Source: Bondarzewia mesenterica (lineage: Eukaryota; Basidiomycota; Agaricomycetes; Russulales; Bondarzewiaceae). From it: DNA of 43,901 nt. The position numbers and the translations under genes were made by a program. Of this stretch, positions 1 to 14,366 are shown piece by piece. A model generated the notes under the pieces. It worked only from the letters and a program-made list of their open reading frames with translations. It ran no database searches and had not been told where the DNA came from. Positions within the stretch are counted from its first letter, which is position 1; each line of letters opens with the position of its first letter. The stretch lies in NCBI GenBank assembly GCA_004802705.1, contig SGPL01000274.1:1-43901 (forward strand). The letters are read 5' to 3'.

Positions 1-402
1 GGTACCGGCGCCCGCGCGCACGTCTGCAAAGTCGAGGGATGCTCCAAATGTTTCGGGAGGAGGGAACATCTCAAACGTCACGTCCTGTCCATCCACACAC
101 ACGAAAAACGTACGTGCCCATACCCTTCCCATCGCACGGTATCTTATTCTCTTCTGCTCTTCTGTCTCTCTATGAAATTTTAAATGGAAATGGAAAACCC
201 TGTCTGGGCGACGTGACCTTGTGCACGGGCAGCGTTCAAGTGCAGCTCCCCTGCGTGCGACAAGTATTTCAGCCGACACGACAACCTTCTGCAGCACCTC
301 AAAGTCCACAGAGACATCGCGCCTCAGACCTTACCTCAAACCTCAAATTCGAGTCAGGCTTCAAAGAGAAATCCCAAAGCGCGTGCTCGCAAGGCGCGCT
401 GA
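1..402 (+). CDS. C2H2 zinc-finger transcription factor, 3' end only
   Basis: This is the C-terminal end of a nuclear DNA-binding protein; the 5' part lies left of the window. Exon 1..109 and exon 233..402 join across a GT-AG intron (110..232), with the phase closing on a proline. The join creates a HTHEKPFKC-type linker between two adjacent C2H2 fingers. The first finger has spacing C-X4-C-X12-H-X4-H and the second C-X4-C-X12-H-X3-H. After the last histidine comes a short Ser/Gln/Lys/Arg-rich tail that stops at 400-402. Paired C-terminal fingers with X4 cysteine spacing are common in fungal Msn2/Msn4-like stress regulators, but two fingers alone cannot fix the orthologue or its targets. Domain call is firm; specific function is unknown. 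Confidence 0.85.
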
Positions 403-3254
403 TTTCAGTTTTTGTTTACCTTGTCAGATCCTGACATTTTTAGTCTTCATGATGTACTATCACTGCTTTTTCCCTTCGTTTCTTCGATTTGTTCATTCAG
501 TACCTATGAGCACTAAGTATAGTGTAAGTACAAAATCCGTATAATTTGTGTCTTGATCTATAGTAAAAGTACTTACAGATACAGAATAATCTGCCAACTT
601 AGTCGACAACAGTCTTCCTTCTTTTTTTCCTCCATAAATGGCCTGGATAATTCCTCGTGTGAGACACGCGACGCTCTTGGAACCACGTCAGAGTCCGGGA
701 AAACACTTGATTCGTGTCATGTGACAAATCTTCCATGAGTTCGAATGGCAACCTTCTGCAGGTTCTTCTTGCATTTGTACATGCCCAGCGGAACAACGCA
801 ATCAGCGAGCAAGATCACTCTGCATCAACCTCAGCTTCCGACAACCATGCCAACCGTATCTCTCCGATGCTTTCTATTCACAGAACGCAAGGATCCAACG
901 GCATGACAGGCCCAACTGACACCTGACGGGCTCACGCGCCTCAGCTGCAGGTGCAGCCGTAGACTATCTACATATCTTCGGATCTTCACCCTGCCCTGCT
1001 GCATGCTGTCGCCCGCCGACTCACGATCTCACCGGAGCCTAAGCCTCACACCGGCACTCCGACTCCTCGCGCCGGTGCCCATCCTAGCTCATGCATTCGA
1101 ACCAGAAAACCAGGCAAAATTCGCATGCCTGCGTGGCCTTGTAATTGGTCATTTTCCGGATCCCACTTCACAAGTTCGCGTTCAAAATCTGAGGTCCTCG
1201 AAGAGTGTAATACAGGAAATCTGACTTCGGCTCCGAGTCCCCTGTAATCCGTCGGCTGGAACTCGCATGAGACGATATCGTCCGCGACTCAGATCCTCAC
1301 TGTCTGTCTCACTGCTGGCACGCATACTTAGTATGCATATGCATACGGTTAGCTCTATTGCGCCTCCTCCATCTGGATAACAGGCCAAACATACTCTCGT
1401 TCACGACCCTTCAATAGACGCCGTCAACAAACTCGATTTCACCGTCCTGGAAGCCGAAGCACTCTTCATTATGCGGAGCCTGCATCTCCCCATTCACTTT
1501 GCCGCGGCTGACAATTGGTATGCACTCTACAGATCTGTGCCGTCTGTGCCGTCTGCTTGGCCACGCCTTGCCTTCTCGGTCACCCGCAGACAGTATTTGA
1601 CTAGCTGGACTTGGACATCAACTAGAAGCTCCGAGGGAGAGAAGCAACTTCGGAAGGAAAGTAGGAAGTCAGTGCCTGCAGGTACGAGCCGAGCTACCGA
1701 AAAGGCATTGGTGCATACGCATAGTCGCAGCACGCAATGATGCGTACCAATTCGCATGTAGGGACAGCTCTATGGCCGGTTTGCGGTCACTTTTCCGTGA
1801 ACTATCTTTGCGACGATCCGTTCTGAATATTCATCTTCCCATGTGCTTTCACTCGCCAGCAGTTCACATTCGAAGCTTGTTAGCTAACCGCAGCTCAACC
1901 TCCAAGCCCGGCCGCATAACGACACGAACGCTTATACACATACACCGATCCATTGGCATCCTCTCCAGCTAAATACAACCTCCTCGTGCATTCCCGCCCC
2001 CCTTCGGCAAACTCCATCCTGTCTCTCAATCAGTGTTCCACCCATCTCTTCTCCGCTCTTCCGATCCGGTTGATAGGTACCTCCTTGCCCACACCTCAGA
2101 CCTCAACTTGGCAACGCTCGCCGTCGCAGCGATTACCCATCGATCCAGCTATGCATTCACAGTGCTTATCAGCAGTCAGTCAGCCTCTCGCGATCGCGAT
2201 TGCGAAGTTTCAGGACTTTAAGTCTCACCACTCGCGAAAATGGAGTGCCTTCCGATCGTGAGAGAGATGGAAGGCGTAAGAAAAGAAGAGAACCAACCAT
2301 GAGAACCAGAACGAAGACGGAATTCGCCTTTGTCTACCCAACAGCTGCAAGGAGGAACGGTTCCCGCGCGCCCAAGTGACGCTCCGCCGCCGTGCCCTGC
2401 CGTTCATGTCCCATGTCATCTCGTGGCCTATATCAGCACGTTAGAGCGCTACACTATCCTTTTTCTTTGATTTTCCAGTTCCAGTCGGTTTCGCTCGTTT
2501 TTTGAAGCTCCGTGTTCAAAAAAGGCAGTTGTGCTATGAGGCGCTCGGTGATTCGGACTCGGACTCGTGTTCTGTCTATGTTTCTTTTACATACAGATGC
2601 GGAGATGGGCATGGACAGTGCGTGAAAAGTGGAAGGTGCAGGTCGGGACATTCCTCATGATCCGATAGTCTCTCTATGGCCGTACTTTGTCCTATTGTCT
2701 TGACCTCGAAATCGCACTTCAATTCCGAGATATACCAGGTATATCATTAAGTGCAGGCGCACGGGTTCAGTAGTACATATCATATCTGCTCACGCGCATC
2801 GGCCGGTGTCATCGAGTTCGAATAGAAAGCTGGCAATATCCGGTGGGGGCATGTTCGAAGCTTTTCAAAGCTAGGCAATTACGCAGCCCTGCTTGCAACG
2901 CCTAACGCACGTTGACCAAGTATCGTAACTCGCGCTCTAACTTAGGGTTCTTCCAAACGAATGAATTCGGGTAATGTATACCTACACACTGGTATATAGT
3001 AGAAGGAACGGTCTGAGAATCCGCTCTGATTCCCCCAGTATCCTGATTCGAGCATAGCACAACGATAAGCATAACGTTAATAATTCACAGAAACCACTCC
3101 AAATGCGCGTCCTCTGTCAACGGCAGAGATCACAGAACAGCTTGAGCTGGATGCCGACGGCGAACCGGGGCACGTGTGCGTAAACGCAGGAAAATCCTCC
3201 GAGTCCAACATACCTCGTCCGATTCTGCCCCACTGGACAATGACCACAAGCTGT
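403..3254. other. Long stretch without a supportable gene
   Basis: About 2.8 kb lies between the zinc-finger gene and the 3' end of the next minus-strand gene. Only short, unconnected open frames are present. Between about 800 and 1530 there are a few frames with a protein-like Ser/Pro/Thr composition (around 830-926, 1010-1240 and 1410-1530), but they lack start codons or are interrupted by stops. They could be decayed coding DNA or chance. Bases 1331-1346 contain a small ATGCAT palindrome. I see no terminal repeats, transposase or reverse-transcriptase motifs. Confidence 0.5.
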
Positions 3255-5863
3255 TCAGGCTACGCCCTCCAACTCGACGAGCCAGACGGCGGCCACCCAT
3301 GCCAGCACAATCTCTACTCGCGGCCCATGCAGTGGAATGTTGATCGGCGCAGGCTTCTTCTTCCCGCCACCCGCCGCCTTCTCAGCCGCGGCCTTCTCCG
3401 CTCTTTCCCTCTGCCTCTTGGCCACGGGTGCCAGCAGGATACGCGCGCAGTCCAGCGCCTCGACGAGATCAACGCCGAGCGAAGCCGACGACGGGGTGTC
3501 GCGTCCGCTGGGCGGGTGTTGCACTGGGGTAGAGGAACATGAGGCAGACGACGTGGAGGGTGCGAGAGGGTCTGCGTCGATGGAGGGTTGCGGGGAAGGA
3601 GGCTTCGATGGTATCGGAGGGGCTTCGATGGCGAGTTTGCCATTCGTCTGTGAGCGCGAGAGCGTGTGAGGTTGGATGCCTGTCCGCCAGCCAGCCGCAA
3701 GCCTCTCCAACACCTCGACAAACTCGGCCTGTGCCATCGAGCGCGGGGGCAGGAACACAGGGTAGCCCTCAAGTCCATCCACCAGACTGGCAGTGCGAAC
3801 GAATGTATGTAAGAGGGTTGGGAAGTCTCCGAGCATGAGCAAACAGATGAGGATGGAAAAATGTGATTCGACCAGTAATGGATGGTAGGTCGTGAACATC
3901 GTAGGGGCATCTGGCAGCGGGGACGACGTCAAGTGCGACCCAGGACGGAGCGATTCAGAGAGCAAGAACGCAGAGGTGATGCGCTCAGCAATATCATCTT
4001 CTGGAAAGGCGCCAGGGTCAGCTTCTAACGTGTCGAAATGCGCCAAGAACCTCTCGTGATCCCGAACGCTCTTCTTCAGCAGAGAATATATCTGATCCCG
4101 AAACCCGTCCTCCGCCAGCACGCGACGGTACGCCTGCACCTTCTCCCCGTCTTTCTTGCCCAATGGCCCGTCAAAATTCCCAATCTCCACACCGCCATAC
4201 CGCCCGTTCTCGATGTAACACAGTCTGAGTTCGGCGCCGTCGTTGGAAGGTACTTTACGAATGCCTTCGAGCTTAAGAATGGCCTGTTCGATCAGGAAAA
4301 TAGCGTGCTGAAGATAGGTAGCCCCGCGAAGGAAGAGAAGTTGCGGTTCAATGGGCTCGGGCGCGTCGGGTCGGACAGAGGGATGAGGCAGTGGGGGATC
4401 ACCTTCCGTATTGTCTTCAGCGCCATCGGCTGAGGCGCTAGTCCCGTTCGGCGGGGCCTGTCCATTCGACTTCTTCCTCGAGTCTGCTTTCTTCTTCTTG
4501 ATGCTCTTACTATTTCCCCTTATTGACATGGCAGTATTTCGATGTAGCGTGCGGGCTTTGCGAAGGTTCCGTGCCTCTTTGAGGGCGTGCGTGAAGTCTC
4601 GTGTAGCGAAAGTATAATCGTCTCGGAATGTGTGGACGATGCCTCGCGTACGAAAGAGCTCAAGGCGTTGGGGATGGCTTGCAATGAGCTCGTCCAGGAC
4701 CTGTGTCGTCGTCGACTCGGCCAACTGCCTGCTAAATAAAGTCAACAAATAGTGCTAAGGTGGGGTCAGAGAGGATGCTAACCTAGATGGAATTTTTTCA
4801 TGGAAGAAATGTACATATTTCGCATCCCCATCGTTCGGATCTAATCTCTTACGTTCGACGCCAGGAAAGATAATATCCGAGAAAAGACGCACCGACTTTG
4901 AGCACACGCTCAGCAATGTCATCGAACACACTCCCTCCTTGCATCACCATCACGCTCGAAGCGATCTCATCTGTTCTGTATGCAGCAGCCAGCTTTTGCA
5001 CTGCCAAAGCCCGTAATCTGTGAATGCGCATGGCGGACATGGCAACGTTTCTCCCACCACCACCGTCTCCGAGGGGGTTGATGCCAAGCGACTGTGCGAG
5101 AGCCCACGGACTGCCATTCAAGCCAGGAGATCCGCTACCTCGCATGGATCCAAGTGCAACAGCAGATAAACCAGAAGTTGCGCGGACTGATAGTTCAGCA
5201 GCTTCGTCAATGAGTCTGCGAATAGTGGTGACAGAGCGGAACACGCCGGGATCTATGGGAGGGGGAGCAGGTTTGCCCGGCGGAGGCATTGGTAGGGGAG
5301 GGGCAGTAATGGAGGCGAATGTACCACGAGGAGATTCGGGGGGAGAATGGTCACGAAGACCAGCGAAACCACGGTCTCGCATTCTCGGGAAAGAGTTGGT
5401 GCTGTTCGGGGACGGCATAGGTGGCATGCGCGTCTCAGGTGCCTGCAGCGTTGCAGGGTCCAAATTGAGCACCAAAAGAGACTCGAGGAGTTCAATGGGT
5501 AATTGTAGCCATGGGCCCTATAACTTCAACGTTGAAGAACGTCACGACATGTTCAGCTATCACGATGCTTACATGGTATGAGCTGATGTATCTCCAGTGC
5601 TTATTCCTGCTGATGCACAGGACGGGAGGGCGCGTCTCCTCCTCGTGTTTGGGCTCGTTAACCGCTTTCGCTTTGCTTGACTTTTTCGACTTCTTCTTCT
5701 TCTTTTTCTTCTGCGTTGCAGTCGCGTCTTCAGGGAGATTATTGAGTATCGGAGATGTCGAACCTGAGGAATGAGATGGCGGTGGTGTCAAAATCTGGGA
5801 GGTAACCTTCATATGGAGAATTCCCTCAAGCGCATCGGTCATTATGACAGGGGGCTCCTCCAT
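3255..5863 (-). CDS. Conserved fungal protein of unknown function, helical and possibly TPR-like
   Basis: I do not recognise a named family. The exons I infer are 5863..5573, 5517..4897, 4847..4783 and 4731..3255, giving about 817 residues with every phase closing. The N-terminus holds a lysine run (about residues 53-66) after a Ser/Pro-rich stretch. Then follow HWRYISSYH, LPIELLESLLVLNLDP, a Pro-rich linker, and helices such as TTIRRLIDEAAELS and SAMRIHRLRALAVQKLAAAYRT. The third exon reads as DPNDGDAKYVHFFHEKIPS. The exon after it opens with alternating helices (DELIASHPQRLELFRTRG and onward) that suggest TPR-like repeats. Another lysine-rich linker and a Ser/Pro-rich region precede a C-terminal helix ending VWLVELEGVA. 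Two splice sites are unusual: a weak GTCGGT donor at 4896 and a tandem TAGCAG acceptor at 4729-4734. The interaction-scaffold idea is inference. Confidence 0.75.
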
Positions 5864-6374
5864 GGTGAAATTGATGAGTTTCCAAGAGGTTCAAGGTGTG
5901 GGATGTTGGCTGTGGATGAATTTCCACTGTACTTGTAAGTTAAAGTGTAAATGAAATCGCTTCGGTTATTGCCAAAGTCGTGCTACCTAGCGCTCTCTGA
6001 CCGGCCCTAAATAGGTCTACAAATTTTGTAGTCAATCAGACTACTCTTCCTAATCGTGGGAAACAAGGAGGAAACAAGGCCTGTCCTGAGAGTGAAGCAC
6101 ACACTTGGCTAGTAACTTATCATAAAATGGTTAAACCGTTGGACCATCGTAGACTCGTAACCCGTCCGTCTGAGGGAGCAACGTTCAAAAATGGGCAAAG
6201 CAACCTTGAGATGGTCCTGGGGGATCTGAGTTTCGGTCACCGGTCTAGGACCATCGCGTCGGAATATGGGATGTTTTGTATACTACATATAGGTCAATAG
6301 AAAAACAATGCAACAACGAACTCGAGAGAGTGAGTAATGGAACAGCAGGTAGGGGACGACGACTCCGTAGTAGA
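5864..6374. other. Intergenic region, promoter of the 3255-5863 gene and 3' flank of centrin
   Basis: About 510 bases separate the start codon of the unknown protein (minus) from the centrin stop codon (minus). The DNA is AT-richer than the coding regions and holds no open frame with coding character. It should contain the promoter of the left gene and the terminator of centrin. No specific motif could be assigned by eye. Confidence 0.4.
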
Positions 6375-7045
6375 CTATGCGTCGTCTGTCATAATGGCGA
6401 AGAATTCCTGTTCATTGATCTCGCCGTCTTGGTCGAGATCAAACTCGTCGATCATCGCTTGTCTGAGAGTGGGCACGCACGTTGAAGGGATCAAGGGATA
6501 GATTATTCGTTGAGCAAATCGAAAAAAAGACGAGAATAATAAAGTGGCACATACAGCTCGTCGTCCTCAAGACGGTCACCAATTTCCTTGGCCACACGCC
6601 TGAGGTTGCGTAGACTGATCTTTCCTGTATTGTCATCGTCGAAGAGCTGGAACGCGCGACGGATCTCTTCCATCGGGTCGCGCGCCAATATCCGCTCGCT
6701 CACTATCAAAACACAGTATAACGCGTCAGTATCCCATGCTGTACCCAACCGCGCGCCATATCATGAGTTCAGACGCGACGTACTGATTTTGGCAAAATCT
6801 TCAAACTCCATCAGTCCGTGTCCCGTTTTGTCATGATCCCGCAACACTTTTAGCACCTCCGCCTTCTTCAAATCAAAACCAAGCGCGCGCATCGCAACTT
6901 TCAGCTCATGATAGTCGACACAGCCGTCCTTGTCCGTGTCGAACAGCTCGAAGGCCTCTTTGATCTCTTGTTTTTGCTCCTCACTGAGCTCGGGACGGGC
7001 ATGAGCGCGGCGTTTAGCCTTTGTCGCAGCAGATGAGGAGTACAT
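6375..7045 (-). CDS. CDC31: Centrin / Cdc31-type EF-hand protein
   Basis: Centrin is a small calcium-binding protein. In fungi it acts at the spindle pole body, needed for its duplication, and also associates with the TREX-2 mRNA export and XPC repair complexes. Exons 7045..6784, 6702..6555 and 6462..6375 give 165 residues, the usual centrin length, and the phases close exactly (the second exon begins by completing a Met codon in AKIMSERI). Four EF hands are visible. Loop 1 is [12 protein letters not shown]. Loop 2, [12 protein letters not shown], is degenerate, as in yeast Cdc31. Loop 3 is [12 protein letters not shown] and loop 4 [12 protein letters not shown]. The basic Lys/Arg N-terminal tail is also typical. 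The Met at 7045 starts directly before this tail. The gene is divergent to the mannosidase gene, about 600 bases away. Calmodulin is excluded by the N-terminal tail and the degenerate second loop. Confidence 0.95.
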
Positions 7046-7653
7046 ATCGGTCGAGTAATGGAGAGGAATTGTTTAGAAGCTGAGGAGAAGGATCGTATCG
7101 ACTGTGTCGAGACTGGCGGCAGAACGCGACTTCCTGTCACTTCGACGCGTCGAAGCGCGTGCAGAGCGTGGGAGAATAGGTCAGGAAAGGAATTCGGTCC
7201 TTGAAGGAATTCGGAGATTTTGTGAAAGACGAGGAGGAAATAAACCAGCATATTTATCACACTCGGCGCTCAGCGGCCTTCCAAGCTGTGTGGAGCTCCT
7301 AAAGCAGCATGAAGCCCTTGTTGAAACGACTCTTCAATCAACAAAGTCAAGTTAATATTCGCAGTCACCGGTCAGGAATCTTAATGAGATTGTCATAGAA
7401 GCCCACATAATGACAGCAGTATCAAAGTCAACTTTTTAGGCGCTGTGCGAATCCATAGTGATTCTCTTGTTGCAGTGTACAGACTGGCTCGGACGCGACG
7501 CGACGCGTCTGCATAATTTGGTCTTTATTTGGTTTGGTTTCGATCATAAAGCGTGACGTGTAGCCACGTCCGAAGTTCAAACTGCGGGCAAACTGCGAGG
7601 AGCGCATATATTTTGTATCCGAGGCAGGCAGACGGCTGACACCAGCAAGCACC
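7046..7653. promoter_or_regulatory. Shared upstream region of centrin and the GH47 mannosidase
   Basis: These 608 bases separate two divergent start codons (7045 minus and 7654 plus), so both promoters must lie here or nearby. No long coding frame is present. Pyrimidine-rich and AT-rich patches occur, but I cannot assign a TATA element or any named factor site with confidence. Confidence 0.5.
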
Positions 7654-10442
7654 ATGGCAGACCAGCCAGGCATACGAAAACGAAAGCAAGTCTCTCCAAA
7701 AGACGCTCCCTCAATCCAGGAGCAACCAGAAACAGTGCGTAGAGGGCTATTGAACGATGATGCCAGTACGTGAACAGCTCATCGAGCCGTGTTTGACGGA
7801 CATAGGACGTCAAGCCTTCCCATTCTTTCAGCAGTCTGCTGTATGTAGTGATTATATGCCTTGTGGGACTTGCGATTTATCAGGTGCGCTGTTCAGTGGT
7901 TTTATGGCCTGCATAGATCGCTCCATCTCTGGTTTCTGTACTCTTTGGGGTCTAGAACCCTCGACCCGTCAAACGATACGTAGGCCTTTGGTTAGGTATG
8001 TCAGATGAGCCCACAGAACTGCCTGGGACAAGCCGCAACAATTACATCGGCTTTCAGGCTGACGTACCCAAGCGTGATGCTGTGGTAGAGGCATTCAAGG
8101 TGCGTGCAGGCACGCCTTTTGTCTTTGACGTGCCTTTGAGCGATTGTTTCGCGCATATATCCAGCATGCATGGCTGGCATATGGTAAGATTTTTGCGGAT
8201 CCAATCTCTGCGCGCATCGCTCACACATCCAGAGAGGGACGCCATGGGTGCCGACGAGTACCACCCCATCAGTCATGAAGGATCGAACCTAACAGCCGCA
8301 GGCGGCATTGGGTATACGGTCGTTGACTCTCTGGACACGATGCTCCTGATGGGATTGACTGAGGAGTATCAGCGTGCGAGAGATTGGGTGGAGAAAAAAA
8401 TGGACCTGAACAGGGATGCGAATTTCAATACATTCGAGGTATACATGCTCCCTGACTTTTCATATCAAATGATTCACATGACTTCACCAATTAATCACAT
8501 ATGCAGACAACTATACGCGTTTTAGGAGGATTGCTCTCAGCGTACCATCTTTCTGGGGGGGACCCGCTATTTTTGGAGAAGGCCAAAGAGCTTGGGGATC
8601 GCATACTCCCTGCGTTTGACACCCCTTCAGGTTTACCCCTCTCTATGGTCAATCTCGGCCAGCGGAAGGGCATATCCGATAAGGACAATCAGGGTCTGGT
8701 CAGTACTGCCGAGGCGTCGACTCTCCAGCTCGAGTTTAGATATCTGTCTTTGTTGACGGATGAAGATATTTACTGGAAGAAGGCTGAGCGGGTAAGCGAT
8801 GTGTTTCTGTGATTGTCTCTCCCTCTATCGTGCCACTCAATTTTTTGGTTACTGTCTGCGCAGGTAATGGCTGTGATCAGAGCAGCACGTATGCCTCCTG
8901 GTTTGGCTAGCATTTTCATGCAGTGCGTAATACCTTGAGCCGCAGTCGGATCCAATGTTGACAGTCTAGTGCGACAGTCCTGATAGTGGTCGATTTGTGA
9001 CCTCTGCCATCAGACTGGGTTCTCGAGGGGACTCATACTACGAGTATCTCTTGTGCGTGAAAGTGTGCTCTGTTTTTCGTCTGTATTATATGTTAATATT
9101 ATCTACTAGGAAGCAGTATGTCCAGACTGTGTGTATCCTTGTTCTTCCTCGACGTCTGCCACTAATTATTGCCATAGGGTCTGACAGAGGATGTGTACCG
9201 CGATGTGAATATGTCTTTCCCTCACCCATTCTTGAACAAACTGCTGAACGTTGGTGTCTCACCAGATGTACGAGGATGCCGTTCAAGCAATTCATGACCA
9301 CCTGATCCGGAAGAGCATGGCATCAGGACTGACCTACACCTCCGAACTCATACCCGAACGCGATCCCACCGGTCAAATGTATGCCTATCTTCCACCCTTC
9401 CCTTTCTTCACCTAATAACCCGCGTTTCAGATCCTGGCGCCTGACCCCTAAGCAAGACTTCCTCGTCTGCTTCTTCGGCGGCAATCTGATACTAGGTGCG
9501 ACGAGGACCGGCGCGCTCGCGCACCCTGTGTCAATCCCGCCGTTACCGCATGAATTATCAGAGACGGGGAGGCGCGATTGGGAGACGGGCGTGGAGCTCA
9601 TCAAGACGTGCATGAGCACGCATGATACTCAGACGTACGTCCGTTTGTGGGGCAATTCGGTCGGATAGCTGATGAGTCTGGTGCAGCGGGTTGGCACCTG
9701 AGATAGCGTATTTCAGGATTCCGAGTGATGACATGACTGGGATGTTGAACAACGCGCCGAAGGACTGGTACATCAAGGGTGCACGGTTCGTCGACCATTC
9801 CCCTTCTCTTGAGTTCTCGATTGTCATTGTGAGACCATGCAGGCCGGGTGCTCATCCGCCGTACGATGCAAGATACATCCTGAGGTACGTTCCCTCCCGT
9901 AGGAATTATCTTCGCGCTCCTCTTAATGACCCTTTCGTCTCCTGAAAGACCCGAAACAGTCGAATCTCTCTTCGTAGCTTTCCGCCTCACAGGTGACAAG
10001 CGCTATCGCGAATACGGCTGGGGCATATTCCAAGCTATCGAGAAGCACTGCAAAATCCCGGCGGGTGGGTACGCGGCAATCGTGAACGTAGACGAGGTGC
10101 CGGCGAGGCATGAGGATAAAATGGAGACGTTCTTGATGGTGCGTGTGTCCGGCTACAGAGTATTCGTCGTATCGCTGATATAGCTGTGTGATTACGTAGA
10201 GTGAGACGTTGAAGTATTTGTTCCTTCTGTTCTCAGATGGTGATGTGATCCCATTGGATGGTAAGCTGCTGTCTACCTGCTTTATGTATTATTGTCCTCA
10301 CTATAATCTTGCAGAATACGTGTTCAACACGGAGGTATGTATGCCAATTAGTTCGTGTGATCGTCTACTAATTTTGTCTTGCTTTGCACAGGCCCACCCG
10401 CTGCCTATTTTCAGCCCTACCATCCGGACAGGATTTTCTTGA
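7654..10442 (+). CDS. MNS1: ER class I alpha-1,2-mannosidase (GH47), type II membrane protein
   Basis: This enzyme trims an alpha-1,2-linked mannose from Man9GlcNAc2 N-glycans in the ER. I trace 18 exons: 7654..7734, 7806..7883, 7956..8099, 8166..8184, 8233..8438, 8507..8791, 8864..8922, 8978..9052, 9110..9128, 9178..9204, 9266..9378, 9431..9634, 9687..9785, 9843..9884, 9949..10138, 10200..10260, 10315..10334 and 10392..10442. They total 590 residues and every phase closes. A basic cytosolic tail of about 36 residues precedes one membrane anchor (LLYVVIICLVGLAIY). GH47 signatures follow: HAWLAYERDAMGADEYHP, GGIGYTVVDSLDTMLLMGL, the cysteine pair in LVCFFGG and LIKTCMSTH expected to form the ER-mannosidase disulphide, ETVESLFVAFRLTGD, and the C-terminal calcium-binding Thr in YVFNTEAHP. 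Several exons are only 19-27 bases. ER rather than Golgi class is inferred from overall similarity. Confidence 0.95.
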
Positions 10443-10802
10443 TTTATTGTTGTGACATGTCTATACTGCTGCACAACGATGTACCATATTCGTATTTCGA
10501 TGGCTACAATACAAGGGCCTCAGTTTCTATCTTCTTCCCCGTGGACTACGAAGCATAAATTACCCAGTGAAGGTGAGCATCTTTTTCTTTCAAACTCCCA
10601 TCTCACGCATCGACGTCATACACATACATACACATATATTATTCTTCTGGCACTTCAAAGCCAATACAAAACGGTACGTGGTATCCAGGTGATGTTCATA
10701 AACAAGTAGCAATGTCCCCCTTATGTGTATAATGACAAAAGGGCATCCCATAGGTCATCACCTATCGCCGTCGATGATACGTCGATGCTGAACGAACGCG
10801 CG
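10443..10802. other. Convergent intergenic region
   Basis: These 360 bases lie between the mannosidase stop codon (plus) and the stop codon of the next gene (minus), so they should carry two 3' untranslated regions and terminators. An AT-rich, simple-sequence patch of alternating CA/TA lies around 10617-10640. No gene is seen. Confidence 0.45.
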
Positions 10803-11494
10803 TCAGTCCCTCTTCGAGACGATCTCGGCGTACGACAAGGCCTTCGTGCTGTCTTCACTCTCGCTCTCACTGGACACGTACTCCCAAGGCTCGTTGAGTT
10901 CCGCATCGTCACGGACGTGGTCGTCCAACACGATGACAGACCTGACGTGCGGTATAAACTCGAAGTCCCCGTCTACACATCGTGACATCCAGCATGAGCA
11001 AATGCAAAATGACAGATATAAGCGACAGTCCAAAACTCACCAACAGCGCACTTCTTCCTGAGCGACTTGGACGGCCGCACAAGGTCCACGAGCTTGACCT
11101 CCCGACTCTCCCTCCCACCCCACGTCGACGCAAACACGCCCATCCCGACCTTCCTCTGCTCGAGATCCTCCAACACCCGCACCTCATCCCGCGCGTCCCA
11201 GTCCACGTCCTTCTTACTCTCTTCCACCCGCTTCTCCCGCTCGCCCTTCGCGTTGGCAGCCCGACTCATGCGCCCCTTGATGCGGTCCCCTGCTTTCTTC
11301 GCGCGTTGCCGGCCGTGCTCGTGCGCGCGCTGCGCCTTGAGCATAGACGCTGAGAGCGGGTGAGCAGTATCCGCAACGGGCTCGAGCTCGGGCTTTGGCG
11401 GGGTAATGCCAATACTGGCGGTATCGTCGTGAATGATCTGGTCAACGAAGGATGACGTGGCAGTAGGTACGCGCGAGTGTGTGGGGGTGGACAT
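10803..11494 (-). CDS. Small charged protein of unknown function
   Basis: I do not recognise the family. Exons 11494..11041 and 10972..10803 give 207 residues, and the intron phase closes on an Asp codon. The N-terminal 50 residues are Ser/Thr/Pro-rich. A strongly basic, Ala-rich helix follows (about 50-100, with KAQRAHEHGRQRAKK and a run of Arg/Lys/Glu that could form a coiled coil). The rest includes ASTWGGRESREVKLVDLVRPS and SVIVLDDHVRDDAELNEPWEYVSS, and ends in an acidic Ser/Glu tail and SYAEIVSKRD. No signal peptide or membrane segment is seen. The Met at 11494 was chosen because the upstream in-frame Met would add a hydrophobic stretch that does not look like coding sequence. The exon-intron consistency supports a real gene. 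Confidence 0.75.
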
Positions 11495-12160
11495 AGAGCT
11501 CAGAATGAGTGAGTGAAGGAAAGGCAAGATATAATAAGGTGCAGGAGTGCGAGGGAGGAAGGGAGTTATTATAGGAGCAAGAAATGACGTGGACTGCTCC
11601 TTTACCTACAGATCCGAAGATGATGGTGGTATGAAGAAGGAACAATTTCGAGTCCGACCCCAGGCTGGGAGGACACTTAAGAGCGCCAGGGTTGTTTCAT
11701 CTTATCGTTCCTTAGGGCTGTTGCCGCGGCCGGAGAGGTACACAGATCAGTCTGACTGTCACGAGCAAGAGGGTTTCAATTGTGCCCGATAAGACATCTT
11801 GGGCACTGCCTATGGCGACCGCGACTCAGGCGGACAGACGCGCTCCGGGAGCGCACGAGCAGTTTCCAGATTGAGAGACTTGCGATATCGTGACGGCCAC
11901 GTTTCTCGTTGACCGGCACCCATGCCATATGTTGCTTCGTGTGTCAGCAACAGTGTGCGCTGTATGGAAAGAGACATACCCCCAGGTCAACACTTTACAA
12001 TGCTCATGGCGGCGCCCTTGGAGTTTGGAGCAGACTGGAAGTAGAGGCATCATGGTGAATCAGTCTCCGTTGCGTGAGATGATGGCTGGCCTGAAGGACT
12101 GCTCGAGAAGAGAATATTGTGCCCGATATGAAGGTCACCTCAGGTGGTACATGTTTCTGT
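11495..12160. other. Intergenic region before the enolase duplication
   Basis: About 670 bases lie between the start codon of the small charged protein and the left edge of the duplicated enolase segment. There is no open frame with coding character. The promoter of the 10803-11494 gene must lie at the left end of this stretch. Nothing else could be assigned. Confidence 0.4.

Positions 12161-14366
<2,206 letters not shown>

Noticed and set aside
39..434. Open frame of 131 codons at the left end
   Set aside because: It runs through the intron and in the wrong frame of the two zinc fingers; the spliced frame is clearly the real one.
10443..10710. Possible extra exons of the mannosidase after 10442
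   Set aside because: The protein already ends at a typical family C-terminus (IRTGFS), and downstream frames have no splice support or similarity.
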